From: Anaerolineales bacterium UBA5797
Lineage (GTDB): Bacteria > Chloroflexota > Anaerolineae > Anaerolineales > Villigracilaceae
DNA length: 64,000 nt
Reading direction: 5' to 3'
Assembly: GCA_002418205.1 (NCBI GenBank)
Contig: DIDP01000027.1
Coordinates: 1 to 64,000 of the forward strand
The notes under the pieces: model-generated
Told to the model about the DNA's origin: nothing
The model's database searches: none
The model's input: the letters and a program-made list of their open reading frames with translations, nothing else
In this document: positions 32,560 to 40,870 of the stretch, piece by piece
Numbering within the stretch: position 1 is the first letter of the stretch
Layout: each line of letters begins with the position of its first letter
Translations under genes and position numbers: made by a program

Positions 32560-33756
32560 TCAGTGAATTAGGACTTCATCCAGCCAGTCGAACATGGTCG
32601 TGTTGGGCAGGTCCAGGTTGTTCACCTGACAATGCGCCTCGCCGCCCTGCTCCTTCGTGAAGATGACCATCTTCTTTTTCGGGTTGGGCAGTTGCTCATA
32701 ACATTCGCGTACGATCTTCAGCGTGACCTCCGCCTCGCCTTCGCCTGCCATCAACAACGCCGGGATCTGGATTTTGCGCACATCCACCTTGCCGTTGGTC
32801 AAATAATCCCAGGCTTTGGCGAAACGCGCCGCGATGTCCTTCGGGTTGAAACTGATCTTCAAGCCAAAGCGCCAGACGATCTGGTCGAACGCCGTGCGGC
32901 TGATCGGGTCGTGACGGTTGTGTCCTTTTTGCTGGGCCAGCACCGAGCGGAAGACATCCGGCATGGGCGGGTTGGCGATCATCGCCTTGAGACGCGGGTC
33001 GAAGCGCGCGGCTTTGAAGGCGATGTGTCCGCCCCAGCTAAAGCCGAAGAGCGCAAGCAGGTTCGGGTCTACGTCAGGACGCGAGAGGGCATAATCCACC
33101 AACGCTTTGGCAGTGACCTCCATCCGCGCGCCGAAATGCAATCCCTTGTCGGGATTCATGCCCTGCCCCGCCAGATCGGCGGTAATGACGTTGTATCCGC
33201 GCTCCGCCGCATACGGACCGATGAAGAAGTAGCAGTCTTCCGCCCACGTCTCCACGCCTCCGACCACCACCAGGGTTGGGCGCGGCGTTTTGCTTTGATC
33301 CACGCCCCAAAAGTATCCCGAGAGCGTCTTCCCTTCAAAGGGAACTTCGATGGGCTCGATGACGGGATTCGACAGTTGCGCGGCTTTGCGAAAGCAAGCC
33401 TGCATGTTCTGCCAGTGTTTGTAGAAATCGGGATGCTTCTGCCCCATGATAAACAGCGGACCGCGGTGATAGGTGCAGGCGCGCAGGAACAGCTTGCGGG
33501 CGGACTCTTTGTCTCCTTTTTGAAGCGCGGCTTCAGCTTGTGCTTCGATGCGGCGCGCGAGCGCAGACCATTCGGTGTACCAGGCTTCCACATCCGCGTT
33601 TGGAATCTTTTTGGCGGTTTCCAGCAACTCGGTGCGATCACTGCCATCGAAGATCTCGCGTCCCATCATCCAGGACAGGTAATAATCCATGTCCTTGTGG
33701 TCGAAGTGGATTTTTTCTGAGCTTCGTTGTGCGAAGGCGGTGTTCTCGTTGTTCAT
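32560..33756 (-). CDS. alpha/beta hydrolase (FrsA/DUF1100-like)
   Basis: 398 residues from ATG 33756 (AGAGGAT upstream). A helical N-terminal cap of about 140 residues is followed by the hydrolase core: oxyanion region VVVGGVETWAEDCYFF, nucleophile elbow ALFGFSWGGHIA (Ser in GFSWGG), an acidic residue in MAGEGEAEV and a C-terminal His in GGEAHCQVNN. It resembles the DUF1100/2,6-dihydropseudooxynicotine hydrolase group that splits carbon-carbon bonds or esters. It follows the SDR gene in the TetR operon, so both may act on the exported or induced compound. Confidence 0.88.
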   Translation of the reverse strand: MNNENTAFAQRSSEKIHFDHKDMDYYLSWMMGREIFDGSDRTELLETAKKIPNADVEAWYTEWSALARRIEAQAEAALQKGDKESARKLFLRACTYHRGPLFIMGQKHPDFYKHWQNMQACFRKAAQLSNPVIEPIEVPFEGKTLSGYFWGVDQSKTPRPTLVVVGGVETWAEDCYFFIGPYAAERGYNVITADLAGQGMNPDKGLHFGARMEVTAKALVDYALSRPDVDPNLLALFGFSWGGHIAFKAARFDPRLKAMIANPPMPDVFRSVLAQQKGHNRHDPISRTAFDQIVWRFGLKISFNPKDIAARFAKAWDYLTNGKVDVRKIQIPALLMAGEGEAEVTLKIVRECYEQLPNPKKKMVIFTKEQGGEAHCQVNNLDLPNTTMFDWLDEVLIH

Positions 33757-33773
33757 TCTAGTATCCTCTAAAA

Positions 33774-34649
33774 TCAATTGGATGCAAGTTTTTGGGTCGC
33801 ATCCCATAAACGTTTCTGTGTTTCATGGTTGTAGGCGTTCTTGTTGGCTTTGACGGGCGTCTCCGGCGCATCCCAGTACCCGCCGGTGACATCCTTCAGC
33901 GAGGGGTCAGCTGCCAGCCAGGTGTAGGTCTCTGCCATTTTTTCGGGCGTCAACGCAAACTTGCGCTTGGCATGGTAGATCTTGACCAGCCATGAAGGCA
34001 GGTGATCGAGCCGTGTATCGGGGATCGCCACGTTGCCGACGCGCACGCAGTTGACGGTCACGCCGCTGCCTTTCAGCCGTTCCGCCAGGTCGAAGGTGAA
34101 CATCACCTGCGCCTGCTTGGCATGATAGTAGGCGTGCTGCATCGAGAATTTCTTCTCGCCCTTGAAATTATCGAACTCGATGTCGAGGAACGGATAGGTG
34201 ACCAGTCCCTTGCTCGCCACGGTGATGATGCGGCTCGGGGCGCTCTGCTTGAGCGTATCCAGCAGCAGGTGTGTCATCAAAAAGATGTTGACGTGGTTCG
34301 TGGCGAAGACATTTTCCAGCCCATCCTCTGTGATGACCGGTTTCTTCTGCCTGTGGTCGAAGTTGGCGGCATTTTGGATGAGCACATCCAGCCGTGAGTG
34401 TTTGCTCAAAAATTCGTTCACCGCATTGCGGACAGATTCCTGCGAGGACATGTCCACGAGGATCAGTTCGATCTTGTCGCTGCCGGTCGCGGCGCGCACC
34501 TCCTGCAATGCCTGCCCGCCGCGCTCCCGGTTGCGGCACATCATGACGATATGCGCGCCGAGTTTTGCCAGCTGGATGGAGGCGGCCTTGCCGATCCCTG
34601 AATTGGCGCCGGTGATGATGATCGTTTTACCTTTAAGATCGTTGTTCAT
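33774..34649 (-). CDS. short-chain dehydrogenase/reductase
   Basis: 291 residues. Rossmann motif TGANSGIGKAAS, conserved DMSSQESV and NAANFD (the usual NAG replaced), catalytic Ser in TVASKG, and YYHAKQA carrying the Tyr-x3-Lys. It would reduce or oxidise a small hydroxyl/carbonyl compound with NAD(P)(H), a retinol-dehydrogenase-like relative. It is the first enzyme gene after the TetR regulator (gap 21 bases). Confidence 0.93.
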   Translation of the reverse strand: MNNDLKGKTIIITGANSGIGKAASIQLAKLGAHIVMMCRNRERGGQALQEVRAATGSDKIELILVDMSSQESVRNAVNEFLSKHSRLDVLIQNAANFDHRQKKPVITEDGLENVFATNHVNIFLMTHLLLDTLKQSAPSRIITVASKGLVTYPFLDIEFDNFKGEKKFSMQHAYYHAKQAQVMFTFDLAERLKGSGVTVNCVRVGNVAIPDTRLDHLPSWLVKIYHAKRKFALTPEKMAETYTWLAADPSLKDVTGGYWDAPETPVKANKNAYNHETQKRLWDATQKLASN

Positions 34650-34670
34650 TCTTTTCTTCTCTACTTTCCA

Positions 34671-35333
34671 TTAAGGGTTTGCCACGAACTCCGATTCCGT
34701 TTTGCGCAAACCGTATTCCATGACATATAAAAGTTTATCGATCTTTTCCTGGACCCTGGGAGAGCGTACCCATTTCATAATGTCTTTCTGTTTCATGCCT
34801 TCGTTCAAAATGTAGGAACTGATGGCGTTGCTCCAGGTGTCCATGACCATGACCGCCAGTTCCACATCCACGCTGGGATCCACTTCGCCGCGTGCAATGG
34901 CTTGCCCTATCATCTGTGTCAGCGCCTGCGTGGTCTTCTGGCGATAACTCGCAAAGTTCTTCCCGTAATACATTCCTTCGCCAAGCAGCACGCGGCTGAC
35001 CGCCTGGGTCATGCGCGGGTGGGAGGTGTTGAACTCCATGCCCGCCTTGATCATCCAGCGGAAGTATTGGAAGGTATCCATGTTCATGCTTGGCGGATGC
35101 TTCCCCTTGAAATATTCCATCTTTTCCTGTTCGAGCACCGAGAGCAGGTACATGAAGACATCCTGCTTGTCTTCGAAATATTGATAGAAACTACCCTTCG
35201 AAATGCCGCTGTTTGCCACGATGCGGTTCGTCGAGGCGTTCTCCAGACCGTATTCCGCGAACTCATCCACAGCCGCATTGATGATGGTCTGGCGCTTCTC
35301 TTCGGGGAGATTCAGGAAGGTTTGTTTGGGCAT
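34671..35333 (-). CDS. TetR-family transcriptional regulator
   Basis: 220 residues from ATG 35333, preceded by AGGAGG. The N-terminal HTH is seen in KRQTIINAAVDEFAEYGLENASTNRIVANSGISKGSFYQYFEDKQ; the C-terminal ligand domain is helical. It is the first gene of the minus-strand operon and its operator and promoter are both visible upstream, so it very likely represses itself and the seven following genes. The ligand is unknown. Confidence 0.95.
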   Translation of the reverse strand: MPKQTFLNLPEEKRQTIINAAVDEFAEYGLENASTNRIVANSGISKGSFYQYFEDKQDVFMYLLSVLEQEKMEYFKGKHPPSMNMDTFQYFRWMIKAGMEFNTSHPRMTQAVSRVLLGEGMYYGKNFASYRQKTTQALTQMIGQAIARGEVDPSVDVELAVMVMDTWSNAISSYILNEGMKQKDIMKWVRSPRVQEKIDKLLYVMEYGLRKTESEFVANP

Positions 35334-35340
35334 GAAAAAT

Positions 35341-35372
35341 GTGACCTCCTGGTCATATGACCACGAAGTCAC
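35341..35372 (-). promoter_or_regulatory. TetR operator (32-bp dyad)
   Basis: Exactly symmetric around 35356/35357: GTGAC, five bases, GGTCATATGACC, five bases, GTCAC. It covers the expected transcription start and the ribosome binding site and touches the -10 box. Confidence 0.85.
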
Positions 35373-35400
35373 ATTATAGACGGATTCCCCCGGGTGTCAA
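35373..35400 (-). promoter_or_regulatory. consensus promoter of the TetR-led operon
   Basis: TTGACA (35400-35395), 16 bases, TATAAT (35378-35373) on the minus strand: both hexamers are perfect matches. Confidence 0.92.
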
Positions 35401-35427
35401 GATGTTTAATGTCACAATCGGATGAGT

Positions 35428-36252
35428 TTACACTTCCGGCTGGACCTCGGTCTGGCGCGGCTTCGGGAGGCCGAATCTCCCCCACAGCATTTTCAGCAAC
35501 AGCCCCGCCCGCCAGAACGCGACTGCGGCCATGCCGTGCGCAAGCACCGCGAACACCGGCGGCGTTTCCAGTGTGTAATACGTCCAGCATTCGCGCGTGG
35601 TGCCCCACAGTTCGAGATAATATCCAAGCCCGGAACCGGCAATGAATGTAAGCAGGGCATATCGATGATCCATTGGAGTAAAGATAAGCAGGATGCACAA
35701 GCTCAGCGCGAGCCAGGAAAAGGACTTGTCGAAGGTTGGGGTGATAAAGACCAGCATCAGGGTCAGGAAGGAGGCGAAGGTCATCCAATAAAGAGTGGAA
35801 AGTAGAAAGTGGAAGATGCTCGGCTTGATGGGCAGGCGGCTGAGAGTCCAATCAAGAAATCTCGTGATGCGGTCAATGGATAAAGACGCGATGGGCCAGG
35901 CGGGGATGATCCACAACGGCGGGCGTTCGGCGGTGTAATAGTGCCAGAGGTTGGTCTGCGTGCCCCATGATTCGATCGCCAGCCCTCCGCATAATCCAAC
36001 GAAAATAATGAGCAGGTCGGTTTTCAAGTTCGCGCGGGCGATGATCGTCACGGTCATGAAGCCGAAAATGCCGAGCAGCAGCCAGTCCATGTAGGCCCAC
36101 CACGCGCCGTTCCAATCCACGTAGGCGAGGTATTCCTCGGCGAGCGGCCACCAGATGTAGACGATGAGGAAGACCGTGAGGAGGAACCCGCCAAGGAGTA
36201 TGGAGGAATCGCGCGTCCAGAGGGTTTTGAGTGCAACATGAAATCGGGACAT
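35428..36252 (-). CDS. polytopic membrane protein, unknown
   Basis: 274 residues from ATG 36252. Seven to eight hydrophobic segments, beginning ILLGGFLLTVFLIVYIWWPL. Two halves appear related: GGLAIESWGTQTNLWHYYTAERPPLWIIPAWPI near the middle and GYYLELWGTTRECWTYYTLETPPVFAVLAHGM near the end, both with ESWGT/ELWGT-x-CWxYYT, so it may be an internally duplicated unit. No known family was recognised. The -10 box is seven bases from the ATG, so it may be leaderless. Confidence 0.65.
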   Translation of the reverse strand: MSRFHVALKTLWTRDSSILLGGFLLTVFLIVYIWWPLAEEYLAYVDWNGAWWAYMDWLLLGIFGFMTVTIIARANLKTDLLIIFVGLCGGLAIESWGTQTNLWHYYTAERPPLWIIPAWPIASLSIDRITRFLDWTLSRLPIKPSIFHFLLSTLYWMTFASFLTLMLVFITPTFDKSFSWLALSLCILLIFTPMDHRYALLTFIAGSGLGYYLELWGTTRECWTYYTLETPPVFAVLAHGMAAVAFWRAGLLLKMLWGRFGLPKPRQTEVQPEV

Positions 36253-36265
36253 GAGCCGGATTATA
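36253..36265 (-). promoter_or_regulatory. -10 box directly before ATG (leaderless)
   Basis: TGCTATAAT on the minus strand ends at 36260, seven bases before the ATG at 36252; the same TTTTGCTATAATCC context precedes the gene at 15453. Confidence 0.55.
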
Positions 36266-36323
36266 GCAAAACCACTGGTTCCGTTCATGAAACTTAAAAA
36301 ATCACCAAAAGGTTACATCTGCC

Positions 36324-36352
36324 TTGCGTTTTCGTTAGGCTTCACCTAAAAT
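36324..36352 (+). promoter_or_regulatory. promoter of secreted nuclease gene
   Basis: TTGCGT (36324-36329), 17 bases, TAAAAT (36347-36352). Confidence 0.6.
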
Positions 36353-36426
36353 AAAATTGCCAGTGGTTGCTGGCGTTCGCTGTTTTCGTATCTGATCTCA
36401 TTCATACAAAAAGAGGAGAGTGCGTT

Positions 36427-39400
36427 ATGACTGGAACGATCAACAAGTTTTTCACCAGTATTCTCGTACTGGCAATGTTATTAGCTCTGATGCCCATGCA
36501 GTCCGCAAGTGCTGCTACGCCAACAGAGCTATTTTTTTCGGAATATATAGAGGGTTCGAGCTTTAACAAGGCCATCGAGATCTACAATGGCACCGGAGCA
36601 GCGGTGGATCTTGCGGCTGGGGGATACAATGTTCAAATCTATTTCAATGGATCTGCTTCTGCTGGATTGACGCTCAATCTGACGGGTGTTGTCGCGGATG
36701 GCGATGTTTATGTTATCGCGAATTCCAATGCCACCACGCCTGCCGATCCAGCTATTCTTACTCAAGCTGATCTGGTGAGTTTTGCCGGTTTCTACAACGG
36801 CGATGACGCGGTTGTGCTGCGCAAAGGAACGACCATCATCGATGCAATCGGACAGATCGGTTTCGATCCCGGCAGCGAGTGGGGAAGCGGGTTAGTTAGT
36901 ACAGCAGATAACACATTGCGCCGTAAAGCGGATATTTGTGGCGGGGACACGGATGGCAGCAATGCCTTTGATCCATCCGTGGAATGGGATGGTTACGCCA
37001 CCAATACATTCGATGGTCTGGGTGCTCATACCGCAAATTGTGGAGCGGCAGCTGCCGAACCCAAGATCAACGAGTTCTCTGCCAGCACAGCAGGCACAGA
37101 TGTGGAATATGTCGAGATCTATGGAACGCCCAACACCGATTATTCCGCTTACACGGTCCTTGAGATCGAAGGCGATGGCACTGGTGCCGGCGTTGTAGAT
37201 GAAGTTATAAGCCTTGGTACAACTGATGCCAATGGTTTCTATCTTGTCAACCTGCCAGCAAATGCCCTGGAAAACGGGACGATCTCCCTCCTGCTTGTCA
37301 AGAATTTCACCGGCACGCTCACCAACGATCTTGACACCAATAATGACGGCACCTTCGACTCCACACCTTGGGATGCTGTTGTCGATGCTGTATCTGTGAA
37401 CGATGGCGGTTCAGGAGACACCACATACGGGGTTCCCGCTCTTGGTCCGAACTATGATGGTCTCAGCAGTTTTGCTCCCGGCGGTGCCTCGCGCTTCCCG
37501 GATGGACAGGATACCGATGCCGCCTCCGATTGGGTACGCAACGATTTTGATCTCTTCGGCATCCCCGGTTACTCCGGAACACCCTCGCTTGGTGAGGCGA
37601 TCAATACACCGGGTGCTCCAAATGCAGTGATCACTGTTCTGACTGATCCACTCGGCGTTTGTGGGGATCCGGCTACAAAGATTCACGATATTCAGGGTGG
37701 CGGACTCGCCAGCAGCGATGTCAGCAATATCCGTGAGATCGAGGGGATCGTTGTCGGTGATTTCCAAAACAACGCCTCGCTTGATAATGGGAACTTGAAT
37801 GGTTTCTATGTTCAGGAGGAGGATGCCGATGCTGATGCAGATGCGGCTACATCGGAAGGTATCTTCGTTTTTGCACCCGGCGCGATCGATGTAAGTGTTG
37901 GCGATGCAGTACGCGTTCGCGGTTCGGTTGCCGAGTTCAATGCCCTGACGGAGATTACCAGTGTAATTTCCGTGTCGCTGTGTTCAACCGGCAATGCGCT
38001 TCCCGCGATTTCGGAACTCTCCCTGCCTGTGACAAGCGTGGATGCCTTTGAAGCCTTTGAAGGCATGTACGTCACCTTCCCGCAGGAACTCGTCATTTCC
38101 GAGTATTTCAACTTCGACCGCTTCGGCGAGATCGTTCTGACCTCCCGACGGCACCTCACACCGACGGCGGAATTTGAACCCGGTTCTCCGGAACAACAAC
38201 AGGCTGCCCTGGATTACCTGCTCGACCGCATCACACTGGACGATGGACGCTCGAATCAGAACCCGGACCCGGCCATTCATCCGAATGGAAGCGTCTTCGA
38301 CCTGACGAATCTGTTCCGCGGCGGCGATACGGTTGCCAGTGTGACCGGCGTGATGGACTACTCCTTTGGTCTCTATCGCATCCAGCCCACGCAGGGAGCC
38401 GATTACACCAGTGTGAATCCGCGCACTGCTGCTCCGGAACCGGTCGGCGGCAACTTGAAGGTTGCCTCCTTCAACGTGCTCAATTACTTCACAACGATCG
38501 ACACCGGCGCGTTCATCTGCGGACCTGCCGGGGATCAGGAATGCCGCGGCGCGGATAATGCGACCGAATTCACCCGCCAGCGTGCCAAGATCGTTTCCGC
38601 CCTTTCAACCATCAATGCGGACGTGGTCGGTTTGCTCGAGATCGAAAACCATCCGGCAAATGTGCCCGTGGCTGACCTGGTCAGCGGACTCAACGATGTG
38701 TTGGGCGCAGGAACCTACGATTATGTTGCCACCGGCGCGATCGGCACGGATGCCATCCGCGTGGCGTTGATCTATAAGCCCGCAACGGTAACACCGCAGG
38801 GCGCATATGCGATCCTCGACACTTCGGTCGATCCCCGCTTCAATGATGACAAGAACCGCCCGACCCTGGCGCAGACCTTCATGGATAACTCAACGGGCGG
38901 TGTTTTCACTGTTGCGGTGAACCACCTCAAGTCCAAGGGCTCCGATTGTAATGATGTCGGTGATCCCGATCTCGGCGATGGCGCGGGCAACTGCAACCTG
39001 ACCCGCAAAGCCGCCGCCCAAGCCCTCGTGGACTGGCTTGCCAGCGACCCGACCGGCAGCGGCGATGCAGACTTCCTGATCATTGGCGACCTCAACTCCT
39101 ACGACAAGGAAGATCCCATCGATGCGATTCGCGCCGGCGCCGATGATGTTCTCGGCACGGACGACGATTACACCGACATGGCTTACTACCTGCTCGGTGA
39201 GGATGCATACTCCTACGTGTTCGATGGACAGACTGGTTATCTGGATTACGCGCTGGCGAGCTCGAGCCTGGTTGCCCAGATCACGGGCGTGACCGATTGG
39301 CACATCAATGCCGACGAACCCGACCTGATCGATTACGACACCTCCTTCAAGCAGCCTGCCCAGGATGCCATCTACGCCCCGGATGCCTACCGCTCCTCCG

Positions 39401-39783
39401 ACCATGACCCTGTCATCGTCGGCTTGAGCCTGCTTCATTACGATTTCACGGGATTCTTCAAACCCATCGAAAACCCGCCTGCCGTCAACAGCGACAAGGC
39501 TGGCAACAGCATCCCGGTCAAGTTTAGTCTGGACGGCGATCAGGGACTCGATATCTTCTTCGGCAGTTATCCGAAGTCTGTGCAAATGAGCTGTGACTTT
39601 ACATCAGCCCTTGGTGTGGCACAGACCGAGACAGCCGGAGGCAGCAGTCTGACCTACGATCCTCTGTTCGACCAGTACGTGTATGTCTGGAAGACCGACA
39701 AGGCGTGGGGAGACACCTGCCGCCAACTGGTCGTGGTGTTGAAGGACGGTTCGGTCCACATCGCCAACTTCCAGTTCAAGTAA
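36427..39783 (+). CDS. ExeM/NucH-like secreted endonuclease with lamin-tail domain
   Basis: 1118 residues from ATG 36427 (GAGGAG upstream). A signal peptide (VLAMLLALMPMQSASA) precedes a lamin-tail-like domain (ELFFSEYIEGSSFNKAIEIYN...) and a second one near residue 215 (EPKINEFSASTAGTDVEYVEIY). An OB-like region with EEDADADADAATSEG follows, then an endonuclease/exonuclease/phosphatase domain: LKVASFNVLNYF, ADVVGLLEIEN, VAVNHLKSKGSDC, LIIGDLNSYDKEDPI and SSDHDPVI. The C-terminus holds a domain with NSIPVKFSLDGDQG. It would degrade extracellular DNA. A strong terminator follows. Confidence 0.9.
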   Translation: MTGTINKFFTSILVLAMLLALMPMQSASAATPTELFFSEYIEGSSFNKAIEIYNGTGAAVDLAAGGYNVQIYFNGSASAGLTLNLTGVVADGDVYVIANSNATTPADPAILTQADLVSFAGFYNGDDAVVLRKGTTIIDAIGQIGFDPGSEWGSGLVSTADNTLRRKADICGGDTDGSNAFDPSVEWDGYATNTFDGLGAHTANCGAAAAEPKINEFSASTAGTDVEYVEIYGTPNTDYSAYTVLEIEGDGTGAGVVDEVISLGTTDANGFYLVNLPANALENGTISLLLVKNFTGTLTNDLDTNNDGTFDSTPWDAVVDAVSVNDGGSGDTTYGVPALGPNYDGLSSFAPGGASRFPDGQDTDAASDWVRNDFDLFGIPGYSGTPSLGEAINTPGAPNAVITVLTDPLGVCGDPATKIHDIQGGGLASSDVSNIREIEGIVVGDFQNNASLDNGNLNGFYVQEEDADADADAATSEGIFVFAPGAIDVSVGDAVRVRGSVAEFNALTEITSVISVSLCSTGNALPAISELSLPVTSVDAFEAFEGMYVTFPQELVISEYFNFDRFGEIVLTSRRHLTPTAEFEPGSPEQQQAALDYLLDRITLDDGRSNQNPDPAIHPNGSVFDLTNLFRGGDTVASVTGVMDYSFGLYRIQPTQGADYTSVNPRTAAPEPVGGNLKVASFNVLNYFTTIDTGAFICGPAGDQECRGADNATEFTRQRAKIVSALSTINADVVGLLEIENHPANVPVADLVSGLNDVLGAGTYDYVATGAIGTDAIRVALIYKPATVTPQGAYAILDTSVDPRFNDDKNRPTLAQTFMDNSTGGVFTVAVNHLKSKGSDCNDVGDPDLGDGAGNCNLTRKAAAQALVDWLASDPTGSGDADFLIIGDLNSYDKEDPIDAIRAGADDVLGTDDDYTDMAYYLLGEDAYSYVFDGQTGYLDYALASSSLVAQITGVTDWHINADEPDLIDYDTSFKQPAQDAIYAPDAYRSSDHDPVIVGLSLLHYDFTGFFKPIENPPAVNSDKAGNSIPVKFSLDGDQGLDIFFGSYPKSVQMSCDFTSALGVAQTETAGGSSLTYDPLFDQYVYVWKTDKAWGDTCRQLVVVLKDGSVHIANFQFK

Positions 39784-39802
39784 ACCGGTCCCACCTACTC
39801 AT

Positions 39803-39838
39803 AAAAAAGACCGCCCCCGATCGGGGGCGGTCTTTTTT
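39803..39838. terminator. bidirectional terminator
   Basis: Perfect 36-base palindrome: A-run, GACCGCCCCCGA/TCGGGGGCGGTC, T-run. It ends both the nuclease gene and the convergent glyoxylate reductase gene. Confidence 0.95.
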
Positions 39839-39856
39839 ATGACTCATTTCTCAACT

Positions 39857-40834
39857 TTACTTGTACACCTGTGGGTTGACGCAGTTGGGCAGGTGCCTTC
39901 CCTCCAACCCGGCGATCAAATTCTTTGCCGCCATCCAGGACATCTTATCGCGGGCGGTCCTGCTGGCGCTGGCGATGTGCGGCATCACCACCGCGTTATC
40001 CAATGTGAGCAGGGGATGGTCGGGTGGCAGCGGCTCGGGGTCGGTCACATCCAGCGCCGCGCCGAAGATGCGTTTGTCCTTCAATGCATCATACAGCGCG
40101 TCGATATCGATCACGGGTCCGCGCGAGGTGTTGACGAGGACCGCGTTGGGCTTCATCCGGGAAAGGGCTTCGGCGTCGATCAAATGGCGGGTATCAGGCG
40201 TTAGCGGGGTATGAAGCGAGATGAAGTCCGATTCCTCGAGCAGGGTTTCGAAATCCACAGAGATCGCCTTGATATCGGGATCGGGTCTTGGTTCGTTGGG
40301 GTCATAATAGATCACGCGCATATCGAATCCCACTGCGCGGCGCGCCATGGCTTTGCCGATGCGTCCAAAACCGACCAGCCCCAGCGTGGACCCGCGCATC
40401 TCGATGCCGAGCAGCAGCATCGGTCCCCACGTTTTCCAATGACCATTGCGCACATGCCGGTCGCCTTCGAGGATGCGGCGCCCGGAGGTCATCATCAAGG
40501 CGAAGGAAAAATCGGCTGTCGAATCGGTCAATACATCGGGCGTATTGCCGACGGGGATCCTGCGCGCGCATGCCGCGTTCACATCGATGTTATCGAACCC
40601 CACCGCGAAATTGCTGATCACTTTCAATTGCGGTCCCGCCGCATCCATCATTTCCCCATCGATCCTGTCCGTCAACAGGCACAGCAGACCGTCCACACCC
40701 TCCACCCGTTCCATCAATTCCTCGCGGCTGGGCGGCAGGTCGGCGGTCCACAGATCCACATCGCAATACTCTTTTACAAGGTCGAGCCCCTTATCGGGGA
40801 TCACCCTCGTTACAAATACCTTTGGTTTCGACAT
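39857..40834 (-). CDS. D-2-hydroxyacid dehydrogenase (glyoxylate/hydroxypyruvate reductase type)
   Basis: 325 residues from ATG 40834 (GGAG upstream). NAD-binding GLVGFGRIGKAMARRA, catalytic Arg in VNTSRGPVIDIDAL, Glu in DVTDPEPLP, and His in VVMPHIASAS. Residues FAVGFDNIDVNAAC and TPDVLTDSTADFSFALMM fit the glyoxylate reductase (GyaR) branch. It reduces glyoxylate to glycolate or hydroxypyruvate to D-glycerate in the cytoplasm. It is divergent from the glycerate kinase gene with 36 bases between the two starts, so the two are likely co-controlled and act in sequence. Confidence 0.93.
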   Translation of the reverse strand: MSKPKVFVTRVIPDKGLDLVKEYCDVDLWTADLPPSREELMERVEGVDGLLCLLTDRIDGEMMDAAGPQLKVISNFAVGFDNIDVNAACARRIPVGNTPDVLTDSTADFSFALMMTSGRRILEGDRHVRNGHWKTWGPMLLLGIEMRGSTLGLVGFGRIGKAMARRAVGFDMRVIYYDPNEPRPDPDIKAISVDFETLLEESDFISLHTPLTPDTRHLIDAEALSRMKPNAVLVNTSRGPVIDIDALYDALKDKRIFGAALDVTDPEPLPPDHPLLTLDNAVVMPHIASASRTARDKMSWMAAKNLIAGLEGRHLPNCVNPQVYK

Positions 40835-40857
40835 GCTTGCTCCATAAAAGTTTCTGA

Positions 40858-40870
40858 TATGATAACAGAC
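40858..40870 (+). promoter_or_regulatory. -10 box directly before glycerate kinase ATG
   Basis: TATGAT at 40858-40863 is seven bases before the ATG at 40871 and no ribosome binding site is seen. Confidence 0.5.

Noticed and set aside
40211..40870. long N-terminal extension of glycerate kinase
   Set aside because: The extension overlaps the glyoxylate reductase gene antisense and gives a His/Arg-rich shadow; the family starts at 40871.
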